Positions 8,134-15,572 of a stretch of DNA of 40,932 bases are shown one piece after another. The DNA lies in NCBI GenBank assembly GCA_026014545.1, contig JAOZIH010000010.1, forward strand, positions 1 to 40,932, in the 5' to 3' direction. The translations under genes and the position numbers were made by a program. The stretch comes from Candidatus Bathyarchaeota archaeon (GTDB lineage Archaea > Thermoproteota > Bathyarchaeia > Bathyarchaeales > Bathycorpusculaceae). Position 1 is the stretch's first letter; every line of letters begins with the position of its first letter. Under the pieces are notes generated by a model. The model worked only from the letters and a program-made list of their open reading frames with translations. It was not told the DNA's origin and did no database searches.

Positions 8134-8150
8134 CACGCTTGCTTCTAAAT

Positions 8151-8186
8151 ATTTATATTTTAGACCATGCCTTAATAAGGCATGGT
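8151..8186 (+). promoter_or_regulatory. Promoter with perfect 23-bp operator-like palindrome
   Basis: The TATA-like box atttatatttt at 8151-8161 is followed at 8164-8186 by accatgcctta-a-taaggcatggt, a perfect palindrome with 11-bp arms around one base. It covers the expected transcription start (about 8180) and ends nine bases before the ATG of the nuclease-like gene, an ideal position for repression. A hairpin in the leader is the alternative. Confidence 0.65.
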
Positions 8187-8194
8187 AGAATGGA

Positions 8195-8839
8195 ATGTTC
8201 AGTAAGTACGCGCAGATAGCTGAGCATCTTCAACAGTTAGACGGTAACAAGGTAACTTTGTCTTTCAGCGATATAGAGCGGCTGCTCGGCGCTTCGCTTC
8301 CTAAGTCTGCTCGACGGAGCCGTAAATGGTGGTGTAATGATGTTAGTCATGTTCAAGCTAAGTATGGCTGGCTTACTTCCGGCTGGCACGTGAAGGATGT
8401 TGATTTTGAAGGGGAAACTGTTAGTTTTATTAGACGTCGCGATGCATCTGCATGTTTGATGTTGAGACCTATAGACGAGTTTAAGACGTCAGCGCTACAG
8501 CGGCTTTCACAGTTTTATGGTGTACGTTTTGTTAGGGGTGTAAAAGCGAAGTTGCAGACGGCTCATGGCGTCGTCGAGAAAAATTTTGATTTTGGTTCTG
8601 AAGACGGCCAGATAGTCTGTAAGGTTATGTATTTGACTGAGAAGGGTAATCCAGCGGCGCGTTTCCAAGGGATAACTGTTAACGCTATGCTTCTTGAGAA
8701 GGCGCTTGCAAAGGAGAGGCTGCTGGTTTTCGGCGGAGACAAGATTGTTCCTCTATTATGGCTTGAGAGCGCATATGCGTGTTTAGTGGACAATGTAAAA
8801 CTCGTTTATATCGGCGAGAAGGTTGAGGTTCTTAATTGA
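8195..8839 (+). CDS. DUF7662-like protein with a PD-(D/E)XK-like C-terminal domain
   Basis: A 214-residue protein. Residues 1-80 carry the pattern LSFSDIERLLGASLPKSAR, then WW-N, QA and GWHVKDVD, which matches a small domain (DUF7662 by my recollection) often attached to nuclease-like modules. Residues 105-180 read FDFGSEDGQIVCK, then PAARFQGI, similar to the D-x(n)-(D/E)-x-K core of restriction-type nucleases, although the expected second acidic residue before Lys143 is replaced by Cys, so activity is uncertain. It is expressed behind the 23-bp palindrome and overlaps the next gene. A defence or addiction role with its partner is inferred. Confidence 0.75.
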   Translation: MFSKYAQIAEHLQQLDGNKVTLSFSDIERLLGASLPKSARRSRKWWCNDVSHVQAKYGWLTSGWHVKDVDFEGETVSFIRRRDASACLMLRPIDEFKTSALQRLSQFYGVRFVRGVKAKLQTAHGVVEKNFDFGSEDGQIVCKVMYLTEKGNPAARFQGITVNAMLLEKALAKERLLVFGGDKIVPLLWLESAYACLVDNVKLVYIGEKVEVLN

Positions 8840-9378
8840 GCTGTGACGCTGCGTCTCGTTTGCTTGCTCATTGCCAACAGGAGCTTAAGGCTCTCTCTGA
8901 GTTTTTTGGTGTGCCGCCGCCTAAGCTTATTTTTAGGTATACCGGCTCAGTGTTTGACAGCGACAGGGTTACTGCTGTCTACGTGGCTTATGGAAAAAAG
9001 ATAGTTTTCGGCGTAAACGATTTTATTGCTTTCCTTGTTGATGCCCCGTTGCGCTGGGAGCGTTTTGGCAGGAAAATTGTTAGCCTTATAATTTCACATG
9101 AGTTTCATCATCATCTGCAACGTTTAAAGCATGGCTTCAAGATATTCGATCATGAAAGCGGTTTTGGCATGTATCCGCAATTGGAAATTGAGGATGCCGC
9201 GTCAAAGTTTAGTATATTATGGACAGATTCTAATGCATGTGTAATGGAAGGGTTGCTGGTTACACCTGAATTGATAGATGCCATGTCACTTTTTGCTAAT
9301 GACTCCTTCAATTGGAAGAAGGAGGCTGCGCTTCTGTTTAGAAGCCTGAAGCATGTTCAATTGTCATCTTTTGGCTAA
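8836..9378 (+). CDS. HExxH zincin, ImmA/IrrE-like
   Basis: A 180-residue soluble protein with HEFHH at 88-92 and, about 25 residues on, EIEDAASKF, which together fit a gluzincin of the ImmA/IrrE type (HExxH then E-x-x-A-x-x-F/A). The TTG start at 8836 overlaps the TGA of the nuclease-like gene, so the two are translationally coupled. ImmA-type peptidases usually cleave a partner repressor or effector; here the operator palindrome at 8164 and the upstream gene are plausible partners. Its 3' end overlaps, on the opposite strand, the end of a 41-residue minus-strand gene. Confidence 0.75.
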   Translation: MSCDAASRLLAHCQQELKALSEFFGVPPPKLIFRYTGSVFDSDRVTAVYVAYGKKIVFGVNDFIAFLVDAPLRWERFGRKIVSLIISHEFHHHLQRLKHGFKIFDHESGFGMYPQLEIEDAASKFSILWTDSNACVMEGLLVTPELIDAMSLFANDSFNWKKEAALLFRSLKHVQLSSFG

Positions 9379-9489
9379 GCTGTCAAAAACTTTCTTGTTT
9401 ATTTGAATTATATGTTCTGCTGATTTGTGCAGTGCATCACGTACTGGCTTATGCTTCAGTGGAAGAGCAAATATGCGAATGTTTTTCAT
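9364..9489 (-). CDS. Small basic protein (41 aa), coupled to the upstream zinc-ribbon gene
   Basis: A 41-residue frame, MKNIRIFALPLKHKPVRDAL at its N-terminus and ending in FDSLAKR. Its ATG overlaps the TAA of the preceding gene (TAATG at 9487-9491), which suggests translational reinitiation; there is no separate Shine-Dalgarno site. It ends 15 bases inside the converging plus-strand zincin gene. The amphipathic, basic composition looks protein-like but no family is recognised. Confidence 0.5.
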   Translation of the reverse strand: MKNIRIFALPLKHKPVRDALHKSAEHIIQINKKVFDSLAKR

Positions 9490-9908
9490 TAGCAGATGCC
9501 TCTGCGCCTCTTTTCAAAGAGGTTGATTATACATTTGTAACGGGTGTTGAAGTCATCGAGGAATTCTTCTATATTGTTAAGTTGATTTTTGTCAATGTGG
9601 CTTCTGATTATGATAATGCCGCTTTGTAGACATTTTCCTAGAAGATTGATTATGGATGGATCAGCTATTTTGTTTGGTGTATCCGTGATAAGGTCTGCTA
9701 TAATGTTTATTTTCATGGCTACATCATGAATAATCTGCTCTGTTATCTTGTTTGCTTTTTCAACTGAACCATTTTGCGTCATCAAGTCTTTAGGAAGCGG
9801 TGCACATTTAAGGCATAAGGGTTTACTGTCTTCGTCTGTTTTTTCATTGTCAGGATAGCTTTCTTCAACTCGGAGTAGCTTGCCGCATTTTATGCATCTT
9901 GTTCTCAT
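9489..9908 (-). CDS. Zinc-ribbon protein with helical C-terminus
   Basis: A 139-residue protein beginning MRTRCIKCGKLL, with a second pair LCLKC near residue 32, so a four-cysteine zinc ribbon of about 35 residues. The rest is predicted helical (SVEKANKITEQIIHDVAMKI and the NQLNNIEEFLDDF region) without membrane segments. aagaaggttg precedes the ATG. It is followed by a coupled 41-residue gene and preceded by another zinc-ribbon gene 12 bases away. Function unknown; nucleic-acid or protein binding is likely. Confidence 0.75.
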   Translation of the reverse strand: MRTRCIKCGKLLRVEESYPDNEKTDEDSKPLCLKCAPLPKDLMTQNGSVEKANKITEQIIHDVAMKINIIADLITDTPNKIADPSIINLLGKCLQSGIIIIRSHIDKNQLNNIEEFLDDFNTRYKCIINLFEKRRRGIC

Positions 9909-9920
9909 TTTTCAACCTTC

Positions 9921-10124
9921 TTACGGTATAAAACCCCAATCTTCGCCGTTGCTTCTCCAGCCGCCTACTGGTTCATTGCAGGAGCCGCAGAAAAAGGTAA
10001 CGGTTACTTGCGCATCATCCTCTTTATAACCATGTTTCGTCCAATATAGGTATTCACCTTGTTTTTCTACAAATATTTTTTTCAATTTTTCTCCGCATTT
10101 TTCACATTTTGGGCATTTCTCCAT
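9921..10124 (-). CDS. Small zinc-ribbon protein
   Basis: A 67-residue protein, MEKCPKCEKCGEKLKKIF, with the second cysteine pair FFCGSC near residue 46 and a tryptophan-rich tail (GGWRSNGEDWGF). ATG 10124 is chosen over 10145 because ggaggg lies eight bases before it. The three N-terminal cysteines are spaced CxxCxxC, which gives a choice of zinc ligands. It sits one base after the next upstream gene's stop region and 12 bases before the following gene, in a run of small minus-strand genes. Function unknown. Confidence 0.75.
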   Translation of the reverse strand: MEKCPKCEKCGEKLKKIFVEKQGEYLYWTKHGYKEDDAQVTVTFFCGSCNEPVGGWRSNGEDWGFIP

Positions 10125-10146
10125 TTTATTAATCCCTCCTCTCATT

Positions 10147-10737
10147 TTATTCGAAAAGAAAAGTCAAGTTGACAGGCATGTTTTTGGTTATTGCTGTTTC
10201 TATTGCATTCCACATTTGTGTTGATATAGGCTTGCCATGCCATGTAAAAGTTAAAAATAAAAGATTATTCCATCGTTTCAGAACCCAAAGGCCGGTTGCG
10301 TTTGTTTCAAAATCGATTTTGTCATTGTGGACTTCTATGTGGCCTGAGTATTTTCGCTTTTCATTGGATGTGACAACAACTTTGGCGCCAGACGCCAGTT
10401 GAAAGCTATACGCGCCCTCTTTCACTTTTTGTCTAACTTGCAACAGGAACTTTTTACGTTCCTTTTCTTCCTCTATTAATTCAACTGTCTTTTTGTATCC
10501 TTCTTCAACGCCATAACGCAGATTATTGACGAAGCATTCGTGATAATCCGGCTTAATCTTCATGCTCCATTCAAGTATTTCTGTTAGTTTGCTTTTGTTG
10601 CGTACGCTATATTCGAGTATGCTGAAAACAACGTCGATGCGTAGTTTGTCTTCCTGAAAAGATTTTATGAGCAGCTGCTTTGTTTGCGGGTCAATAATAA
10701 GCGGTTTCTCCTCTTTAGAGGTTTTGATGGCACTCAT
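10147..10737 (-). CDS. Hypothetical protein, C-terminal beta-rich domain shared with the 11773 protein
   Basis: A 196-residue protein with a helical N-terminal half and a beta-rich C-terminal domain (about 105-196) containing GAYSFQLASGAKVVVTSNEK, GHIEVHNDKIDF and the closing TQMWNAIETAITKNMPVNLT. The same order of motifs occurs in the 113-residue protein at 11773-12114, so this is a fusion of that domain to an extra N-terminal helical part. ATG 10737 has aaggagcg upstream. Soluble, no metal-binding motif. The family is unknown to me; the domain may be a small binding module of this element. Confidence 0.8.
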   Translation of the reverse strand: MSAIKTSKEEKPLIIDPQTKQLLIKSFQEDKLRIDVVFSILEYSVRNKSKLTEILEWSMKIKPDYHECFVNNLRYGVEEGYKKTVELIEEEKERKKFLLQVRQKVKEGAYSFQLASGAKVVVTSNEKRKYSGHIEVHNDKIDFETNATGLWVLKRWNNLLFLTFTWHGKPISTQMWNAIETAITKNMPVNLTFLFE

Positions 10738-10749
10738 AAAAATCGCTCC

Positions 10750-11346
10750 TTATTTTGCGAGATCAGGGTCTATTGCGACTAAAACTTCAGGTTTAATGTT
10801 CCTTTCTATTGCTTTGATAAGTATTTCAGCTTCTTTCGTTGCTGGCTTACATGCATGTTCTTTGTATATTACGGTTTGAAGAGAAAAGCTTGGTATTTTA
10901 TCTTTTTTCATTTGTTCTATTATATGAAATAGGTAAAAGCCAGCGTAGAGTAGAAATATTGTTTCGCCTGCCACGTTGAACTCGAACCAGTAGTTATTAT
11001 CATTCTTTTTCAGTATGCATGGCACACCATTCTTCAATGTAAATTTATATCCTTTCTTTTTTGCGGCATGTATGATTCTGCTGAGCTTTTTCCGTTTACT
11101 ACGCAATTTTTTCTCATGTATCAACGTCAAATTCATTGCATAGTCTGGTGGATGCGCGAACCTCAAGTATTCCTGAAAGGTTTGTTGGCCATTTTTTCCG
11201 AGACGCCAATATTTCTTTGTAACTTTTATTGCCTTGGCAGGATTGTTTGATGCCCATTCAAGCCATCCTATTACTTGTTCAGCAAAGACTTTTTTGTTTA
11301 AATTCTTTAGCAGGTCGATAAATTCGTCTGGAGCTTGATAAATCAA
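10750..11346 (-). CDS. Hypothetical protein, 198 aa
   Basis: A basic soluble protein with a helical N-terminal half (FIDLLKNLNKKVFAEQVIGW) and a segment KKGYKFTLKNGVPCILKKND then YWFEFNVAGETIF that resembles, weakly, the beta-rich domain of its neighbours at 10147 and 11773. The start is TTG at 11346, four bases after the upstream TGA, with gggtg as ribosome site. The TTG lies inside the inverted repeat agcttgat-aa-atcaagct (11332-11349), which could hide the start in a hairpin and couple its translation to the gene before it. Confidence 0.75.
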   Translation of the reverse strand: MIYQAPDEFIDLLKNLNKKVFAEQVIGWLEWASNNPAKAIKVTKKYWRLGKNGQQTFQEYLRFAHPPDYAMNLTLIHEKKLRSKRKKLSRIIHAAKKKGYKFTLKNGVPCILKKNDNNYWFEFNVAGETIFLLYAGFYLFHIIEQMKKDKIPSFSLQTVIYKEHACKPATKEAEILIKAIERNIKPEVLVAIDPDLAK

Positions 11347-11349
11347 GCT
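11332..11349 (-). promoter_or_regulatory. Inverted repeat covering a TTG start codon
   Basis: agcttgat-aa-atcaagct is an 18-bp inverted repeat spanning the TTG start (11346-11344) of the 198-residue gene. In mRNA it would form a stem of seven or eight pairs that occludes the start codon until a ribosome finishing the upstream gene opens it. Confidence 0.4.
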
Positions 11350-11706
11350 TCACACCCAAGTGCAGACAAATACTGCATCGTTAAATAGTGTGTCAATTAC
11401 TTTCGCGTTGTTTATCTTCTTTTTTTCGTAGTTTATTATTGCATTTTTTACCTTGTCGAAATCGCAGTTTTTGAAGATAACGTCTACACTGAAGTTGTTG
11501 GCGTCTCTAAGTTGTTCGCCGCATAGAATATGCCAAGACCAAAATTCGATGCCGAAAACTTCGTTTTTGTATTTGTCAAGAATCTTGTTTATGCATGCTC
11601 TTGTTGCATCATTTACCCATTGGTCGAACTCTGTTAGCTCAAATATGTTTGCTTTTTGTGTGTGAAGATAGTTTTGAAACATTAACTCTATTTCTCTATC
11701 AACCAT
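11350..11706 (-). CDS. Hypothetical protein, 118 aa
   Basis: A soluble, mostly helical protein starting MVDREIELMFQNYLHTQKAN with aromatic residues in the middle (FGIEFWSWHILCGEQLRD). ggaggtg precedes the ATG at 11706. Its TGA is four bases from the TTG of the next gene. No recognised domain; the same transcript likely carries both. Confidence 0.7.
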   Translation of the reverse strand: MVDREIELMFQNYLHTQKANIFELTEFDQWVNDATRACINKILDKYKNEVFGIEFWSWHILCGEQLRDANNFSVDVIFKNCDFDKVKNAIINYEKKKINNAKVIDTLFNDAVFVCTWV

Positions 11707-11772
11707 AATTACACCTCCAAATTTTGAGGTTACATGTATTGATACTTTTAATCTTGGGTTTTTTCGATGCTT

Positions 11773-12114
11773 TTAATGCATCACGACTGTTGCGTATATT
11801 GGTATGTTCTTGTTTATTGCCTCCATGACGACATTCCATAGCTTGCTGTTGACAACAAGCTTTTGACCGTTTAATGTTAAATTGTATAATTGCCGGCTTA
11901 CACCATTATGAATTAGCCAAGCCTCATATTTGCCACATGAAAAACCGACGTTATTGTCATCGTTATCTATCTTTATTTGTCCAGTATAACTGTACCTGTC
12001 AACATGTGTTATCACCATTTTCGCGTTGGATGGCAAAGTCAAAACGTATGTGCCGTTCTTCGCTACGCCGCTTCTGATGTCAGCGTAAAATTTCATTCTT
12101 AGATTTTCAAGCAT
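11773..12114 (-). CDS. Hypothetical protein, stand-alone beta-rich domain
   Basis: A 113-residue protein that consists almost entirely of the domain found at the C-terminus of the 10147 protein: GTYVLTLPSNAKMVITHVDR, then GQIKIDNDDNNVGF, then a W/L-rich strand and the closing KLWNVVMEAINKNIPIYATV. Identity between the two is moderate but the motif order and spacing agree over about 90 residues. The ribosome site is weak (aaaggcg). No known family; probably a domain multiplied within this element. Confidence 0.75.
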   Translation of the reverse strand: MLENLRMKFYADIRSGVAKNGTYVLTLPSNAKMVITHVDRYSYTGQIKIDNDDNNVGFSCGKYEAWLIHNGVSRQLYNLTLNGQKLVVNSKLWNVVMEAINKNIPIYATVVMH

Positions 12115-12148
12115 TTATTTCGCCTTTTAAAGCTAAGTCCACTTTCTG

Positions 12149-12376
12149 TTATAACGCGTAATAGTAAATGTCGCCATTTACACGTTGCATTCCTATTTTC
12201 GGGCGCCATTTTACATAAAGTCTTGTTAGGACTTTATCTGCTTGCCATTCTTCGCAGTTAACTGCAGCGGCGATTTCCATTTTAGTGTATGCTTTATCCT
12301 TGTTTATTCTCAAGAAATCAAGAATCTCCTTTTCAAGATTTTTTGGAATAATAATTTTGGTTCTTGGTATAGGCAT
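12149..12376 (-). CDS. Small winged-helix DNA-binding protein
   Basis: A 75-residue protein. After a short basic N-terminus (PRTKIIIPKNLEKEI) comes a helix-turn-helix, ILDFLRINKDKAYTKMEIAA followed by AVNCEEWQADKVLTRLY, and a C-terminal hairpin (KIGMQRVNGDIYYYAL) fitting the wing. gaggtg precedes the ATG. A local transcription regulator of the minus-strand genes is the likely role; its operator cannot be named. Confidence 0.75.
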   Translation of the reverse strand: MPIPRTKIIIPKNLEKEILDFLRINKDKAYTKMEIAAAVNCEEWQADKVLTRLYVKWRPKIGMQRVNGDIYYYAL

Positions 12377-12412
12377 AAAATCACCTCTACAACTATTATG
12401 AAGAAGAAGGGG

Positions 12413-12733
12413 TTATTGGAGCTCGTTTTTAAAGAGCTCTCTAAATCTTTCTAAAACAGCAAAAAGTGCAGGCGCAGCGAGCAAGTTTGTTTTTTCTGCA
12501 TCTCGAACATTATTTATAAGCCATTCCTGAAACATTTTAATTCTCGTTTTCACGTCAGACTGTTTTTGCTTGTCAAGTAGATTCTCTAATGTATCTTGGG
12601 TTTTGCTGAGTATCTCTTCTATCTTCTTTATAAGTTCCTTTGGATCTTCAGATTGAATGTTATGGCGATCTAAGCATTGATATAAGGCTCTGTTGCCGTT
12701 TGTGCATGTGCAATTTTTGCATTGGCATGTCAT
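12413..12733 (-). CDS. Cysteine-rich N-terminus plus helical protein
   Basis: A 106-residue protein. MTCQCKNCTCTNGNRALYQC packs five cysteines into the first 20 residues, compatible with a metal or Fe-S site, and the rest is a long helical region (KELIKKIEEILSKTQDTLEN). ggagatg precedes ATG 12733. It follows the SPFH gene by 17 bases, so the two are probably one transcript. Function unknown. Confidence 0.75.
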   Translation of the reverse strand: MTCQCKNCTCTNGNRALYQCLDRHNIQSEDPKELIKKIEEILSKTQDTLENLLDKQKQSDVKTRIKMFQEWLINNVRDAEKTNLLAAPALFAVLERFRELFKNELQ

Positions 12734-12750
12734 TTTTTCATCTCCAAAGG

Positions 12751-13674
12751 TTACTTCTGCGGTTGCAATAATATGGTGCCGTCAGTGCCGATAAAGAAGT
12801 AAACTCCTTCTTTGTTTGCTATCTGCTCAAGCGCCTTCAAAGTTATGTATGTATTCAATAATTTACTATAGTTTTCTTCTGAGAGAGAGCTGTTGCCAAG
12901 CAATGTTTTTATTGCCTCCTGAATGCCTTGGGCGTCAATTATTTTCTGCTGGGCTGTCGCGTTCGCCGCTATCAAAAGCTTTGCCGCATCCGCGTTTGCC
13001 AATGTTATCATGCGCTCAGCTTCATATTCAGCCTGAATCTTTGCTTGCTCAGCAGCTAACTTTGCTTCTATAGCCTCAGTGTAAGCAGTTGGATATTTTA
13101 TGTTTCGCAGTTCAAACTCGAAGTTTATTACTGCACCCTCAAGTGATTTCTCGCCTGCAATCTTACTTTCGATTGCAGTAGCAATCTTTTGTCTAACAAC
13201 GTCCCTGTATTCTATTGTCTGTATCGCAGACCATTCTTTCGTGGCAAGCCTTATCTGCTCTCTTATTATAGAAGCAATAGTGTCTTTCCAGTTCTTCAAC
13301 GGGTAATTTTCATATAATTTTTTAATTTTGGATTCGTCAAGTTGCCAGCGAACCATCACGTCTATTTTCATTTCAAGCTGGTCGCGGCTGAAGCAGTCTA
13401 TTGCTGGGAAATCAGCTGTCGGATCGGTTCCGTCACCCCACATTCCAATAGAGTCTGTCGCAGTGTAAATTATTTCTACGTATTGCCAAGGAGCTTTAAA
13501 CCCGAATGTTGGCCCCTTAACCGGGTTGCTCACGCTGTGCGCTGCCGGATCAACCAAAAGCACGCATTCGCCCACCCCAGCCTTGTAGAATGTTGTCATC
13601 ACCAAAAGCGTTAAGATAATCATGGCGAAAGCTGTTGCCACCACTAATTTAGGTATATTCATCCTTATATTCAT
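12751..13674 (-). CDS. SPFH/prohibitin-family membrane protein
   Basis: A 307-residue protein with one N-terminal membrane segment (about residues 9-28, VVATAFAMIILTLLVMTTF), an SPFH/Band 7 domain (about 30-200, including VGECVLLVDP, QLEMKIDVMVRWQL and FEFELRNIKYP) and an alanine/glutamate coiled coil (AIEAKLAAEQAKIQAEYEAE) ending in a short domain. Family members assemble into large rings on membranes and control proteases or membrane domains. The length is normal. gaggtg before ATG 13674. On a mobile element it may organise a membrane complex or protect against host proteases; that is inference. Confidence 0.92.
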   Translation of the reverse strand: MNIRMNIPKLVVATAFAMIILTLLVMTTFYKAGVGECVLLVDPAAHSVSNPVKGPTFGFKAPWQYVEIIYTATDSIGMWGDGTDPTADFPAIDCFSRDQLEMKIDVMVRWQLDESKIKKLYENYPLKNWKDTIASIIREQIRLATKEWSAIQTIEYRDVVRQKIATAIESKIAGEKSLEGAVINFEFELRNIKYPTAYTEAIEAKLAAEQAKIQAEYEAERMITLANADAAKLLIAANATAQQKIIDAQGIQEAIKTLLGNSSLSEENYSKLLNTYITLKALEQIANKEGVYFFIGTDGTILLQPQK

Positions 13675-13732
13675 GTTTAATCACCTCAAAGAAAAAATTT
13701 TAAAAAAATAAAAGATGCTAAAAAATATGGGT

Positions 13733-13927
13733 TTAACAGGTTGATGTGTTATTTTTCTTTATCAGCTCTTTGAGACGTTGCAGTTCAGCATGTATTTGCG
13801 GCTCAAAAAAGCTGCCTTCTATTTCGCTCTCGTAGATTGCTTCAACCTGAGCTATTGCTTTTTTTGCTCCTTCAACAGTTTTTGTGTTCTTTAAAGCAGT
13901 AAGAATTAATTCCAAGTTATATGTCAT
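13733..13927 (-). CDS. Small helical protein, 64 aa
   Basis: MTYNLELILTALKNTKTVEG followed by two further helices and a C-terminal KKNNTSTC. ATG 13927 is preferred over 13936 because ggaggg lies at proper distance from it. Soluble, no recognised family. Upstream, gcttcaa / ttgaagc (13950-13956 and 13966-13972) flanks the region between a weak TATA-like box (about 13973-13983) and the start, and could be an operator. Confidence 0.65.
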   Translation of the reverse strand: MTYNLELILTALKNTKTVEGAKKAIAQVEAIYESEIEGSFFEPQIHAELQRLKELIKKNNTSTC

Positions 13928-13986
13928 TTTCAACATCCCTCCTCTTTACGCTTCAAAGTTTTTAATTGAAGCTATAAAAAAGTTTG

Positions 13987-14721
13987 TTAAATTAGTGGGC
14001 ATTCCTGTGTTTTCACTTGTTTGAATGTTTCTTCTAATGTTGAATATTCAAATTTTGTTTTGATGTTGCTGCATTTACTTGCTTTTCCCTGCTGGTTTAT
14101 GCTCATGGATGTTACGCCTTGCCTGCATTTTGCAATGCCAAGTTTGCATGCTAAACAGGCGTCAATCCATAGTCTCTTATGCTTTTTCTGTGCAAGCTTG
14201 AATGCTTGCTTCCAATCAGTGAATGTTGCCCGCGGCTTTTCCATAAGAAGCACTATTGTTGGCGCTGGAAGCTTCAATGCTTCTTGAAGATGCCTCATGT
14301 CTGTTACGATGTGGTTTATGCCAACTTGCATTTTTCTGCTGTAATACTTTATTGCCCGTTGCGCTTCGTTGAATGTTGTTTGGTGAATTTCATCGAATGA
14401 CACGTGAACTCTGTCAGCATAAATATTCTTTAGTATTGTACCGTTTGTTGTGACGGAAACGTAGAAGCCGCGTTTTTTAGCTTCAGCTGTTACTTCTTCT
14501 ATGTGTGGATGCAGCATTGGTTCGCCGCCGCCTAAAGCAAGTGACCGAACATTATGTTGTGACCATTCATTGAAGAACTGGAGGATGCGATTCATATCTA
14601 ATTCGCCGTTATTTTTATAGTAGCATTTTGGGCATGAAATATTGCATTTTCCCGTCAGAAGCATGTGAATTGAAAGTGGCGTGCGATAGCTCCAGTTTGC
14701 TATTTTAACAGTTTGCGTCAT
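13987..14721 (-). CDS. Radical SAM protein with SPASM-like cysteine cluster
   Basis: A 244-residue protein with the Fe-S motif CNISCPKC (cysteines 26, 30, 33), the SAM-binding LALGGGEPMLHP and VSVTTNGT strands, and a C-terminal cysteine cluster (ACLACKLGIAKC, KCSN, ECPLI) of the SPASM/twitch type that holds auxiliary clusters in peptide-modifying enzymes. ATG 14721 overlaps the upstream TGA by three bases (ATGA). It is shorter than most SPASM enzymes. A substrate peptide is not evident; the coupled 87-residue and 60-residue proteins upstream are candidates. It does not look like NrdG. Confidence 0.9.
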   Translation of the reverse strand: MTQTVKIANWSYRTPLSIHMLLTGKCNISCPKCYYKNNGELDMNRILQFFNEWSQHNVRSLALGGGEPMLHPHIEEVTAEAKKRGFYVSVTTNGTILKNIYADRVHVSFDEIHQTTFNEAQRAIKYYSRKMQVGINHIVTDMRHLQEALKLPAPTIVLLMEKPRATFTDWKQAFKLAQKKHKRLWIDACLACKLGIAKCRQGVTSMSINQQGKASKCSNIKTKFEYSTLEETFKQVKTQECPLI

Positions 14722-14981
14722 ACTTGAACCGCCTTTAACGTGTTTTGAGCGGCTCCTAAAACATGAACTCGGAAGCGGATAACACCATTCTCGCATTTGG
14801 GTATTTTATCGCTAAGAATATTGTAAACTCTTAGATGCGCATATTCTGGATGATTCGTTTTAAGTTCCTCCAGCGAATCATAAAATGGCGTCATAAAATC
14901 CATGACTATCGTGCTGAACACGCCATAACAAATTTTTCCATTCTCTTCTACTGGCTGAATAACTTTAGGCAAAAGCATCAT
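14718..14981 (-). CDS. Hypothetical protein, 87 aa, coupled to radical SAM gene
   Basis: A soluble protein, MMLLPKVIQPVEENGKICYG at the N-terminus and a basic beta-rich end (VIRFRVHVLGAAQNTLKAVQ). Its start lies inside the end of the preceding gene and its stop overlaps the radical SAM start, so stoichiometry with the radical SAM enzyme is likely controlled. It could be a substrate or partner. No known family. Confidence 0.7.
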   Translation of the reverse strand: MMLLPKVIQPVEENGKICYGVFSTIVMDFMTPFYDSLEELKTNHPEYAHLRVYNILSDKIPKCENGVIRFRVHVLGAAQNTLKAVQV

Positions 14982-15147
14982 CCCCCATTAAATCAGCATT
15001 TTCTATGGATTCTATTGTCCAATCCTTAACTTTAGTGTTAACCAATTTGCCTTTTATGAACAAGTTATTTACCGCATCCTTTTCATTTTCAGCTTCAATA
15101 CACCATGTTTCTACAACAATTTTGGATGCTGTAACAACATACTTCAT
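14965..15147 (-). CDS. Hypothetical protein, 60 aa
   Basis: MKYVVTASKIVVETWCIEAE then a helix and a strand, ending DLMGDDAFA: a compact beta-alpha-beta protein of the kind that binds nucleic acid or proteins. aggaggg before ATG 15147. Its end overlaps the next gene by 17 bases. No family recognised with certainty; the EAENEKDAVNNL segment resembles small domains seen in other archaeal and phage short proteins. Confidence 0.7.
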   Translation of the reverse strand: MKYVVTASKIVVETWCIEAENEKDAVNNLFIKGKLVNTKVKDWTIESIENADLMGDDAFA

Positions 15148-15191
15148 AACATCAACCCTCCTTTTTGAACTTCGTTAAAAACATAATTTTG

Positions 15192-15572
15192 TCAGTTTAC
15201 AAGCGCTAATATGCTAATGAAAGAAAATATTTCCTCTAACGTATTTTTTCTTTTTATTTCTTCCACGTCTTTTTTTGTAAGTTTTATATTGAGCAAACAT
15301 TTCAAAATTGAAACCAGCAGATCCAAATCCTTCTTGTCGCAGCAGGGCACTAATGTAACACTGTCAAAGCCCATGCTTGTTGTTATATATTCAGTGATTT
15401 TTTCGTTTTTGCCTGTCTGCCATTTTATTTTGTTGATAACCGTTAAGATTACATGTGAAATATTACGTCGCATATCAAAGTCGTGGCATTTCCTGTCAAC
15501 ATGGAGTGATATATGGCCGAAGGTATAATATGTGATATAGATGGGGTAGGGCATGAAATAGTCCTCTATCAC
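15192..15572 (-). CDS. Hypothetical protein, 126 aa
   Basis: A soluble protein starting MIEDYFMPYPIYITYYTFGH, with a CC pair (LVPCCDKKDLDLL) and a helical end. The GTG start at 15572 overlaps the TGA of the 53-residue gene before it, so the two are coupled. No recognised family. Confidence 0.7.
   Translation of the reverse strand: MIEDYFMPYPIYITYYTFGHISLHVDRKCHDFDMRRNISHVILTVINKIKWQTGKNEKITEYITTSMGFDSVTLVPCCDKKDLDLLVSILKCLLNIKLTKKDVEEIKRKNTLEEIFSFISILALVN

Noticed and set aside
7496-8136. Short open frames within the structured region, both strands
   Set aside because: No ribosome sites, cross the stems, and no protein-like pattern; the region is better explained as RNA.
13987-14721. NrdG activase for nrdD
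   Set aside because: The CxxxCxxC context and the C-terminal SPASM-like cysteines do not match NrdG, which is shorter and has a different N-terminal motif.
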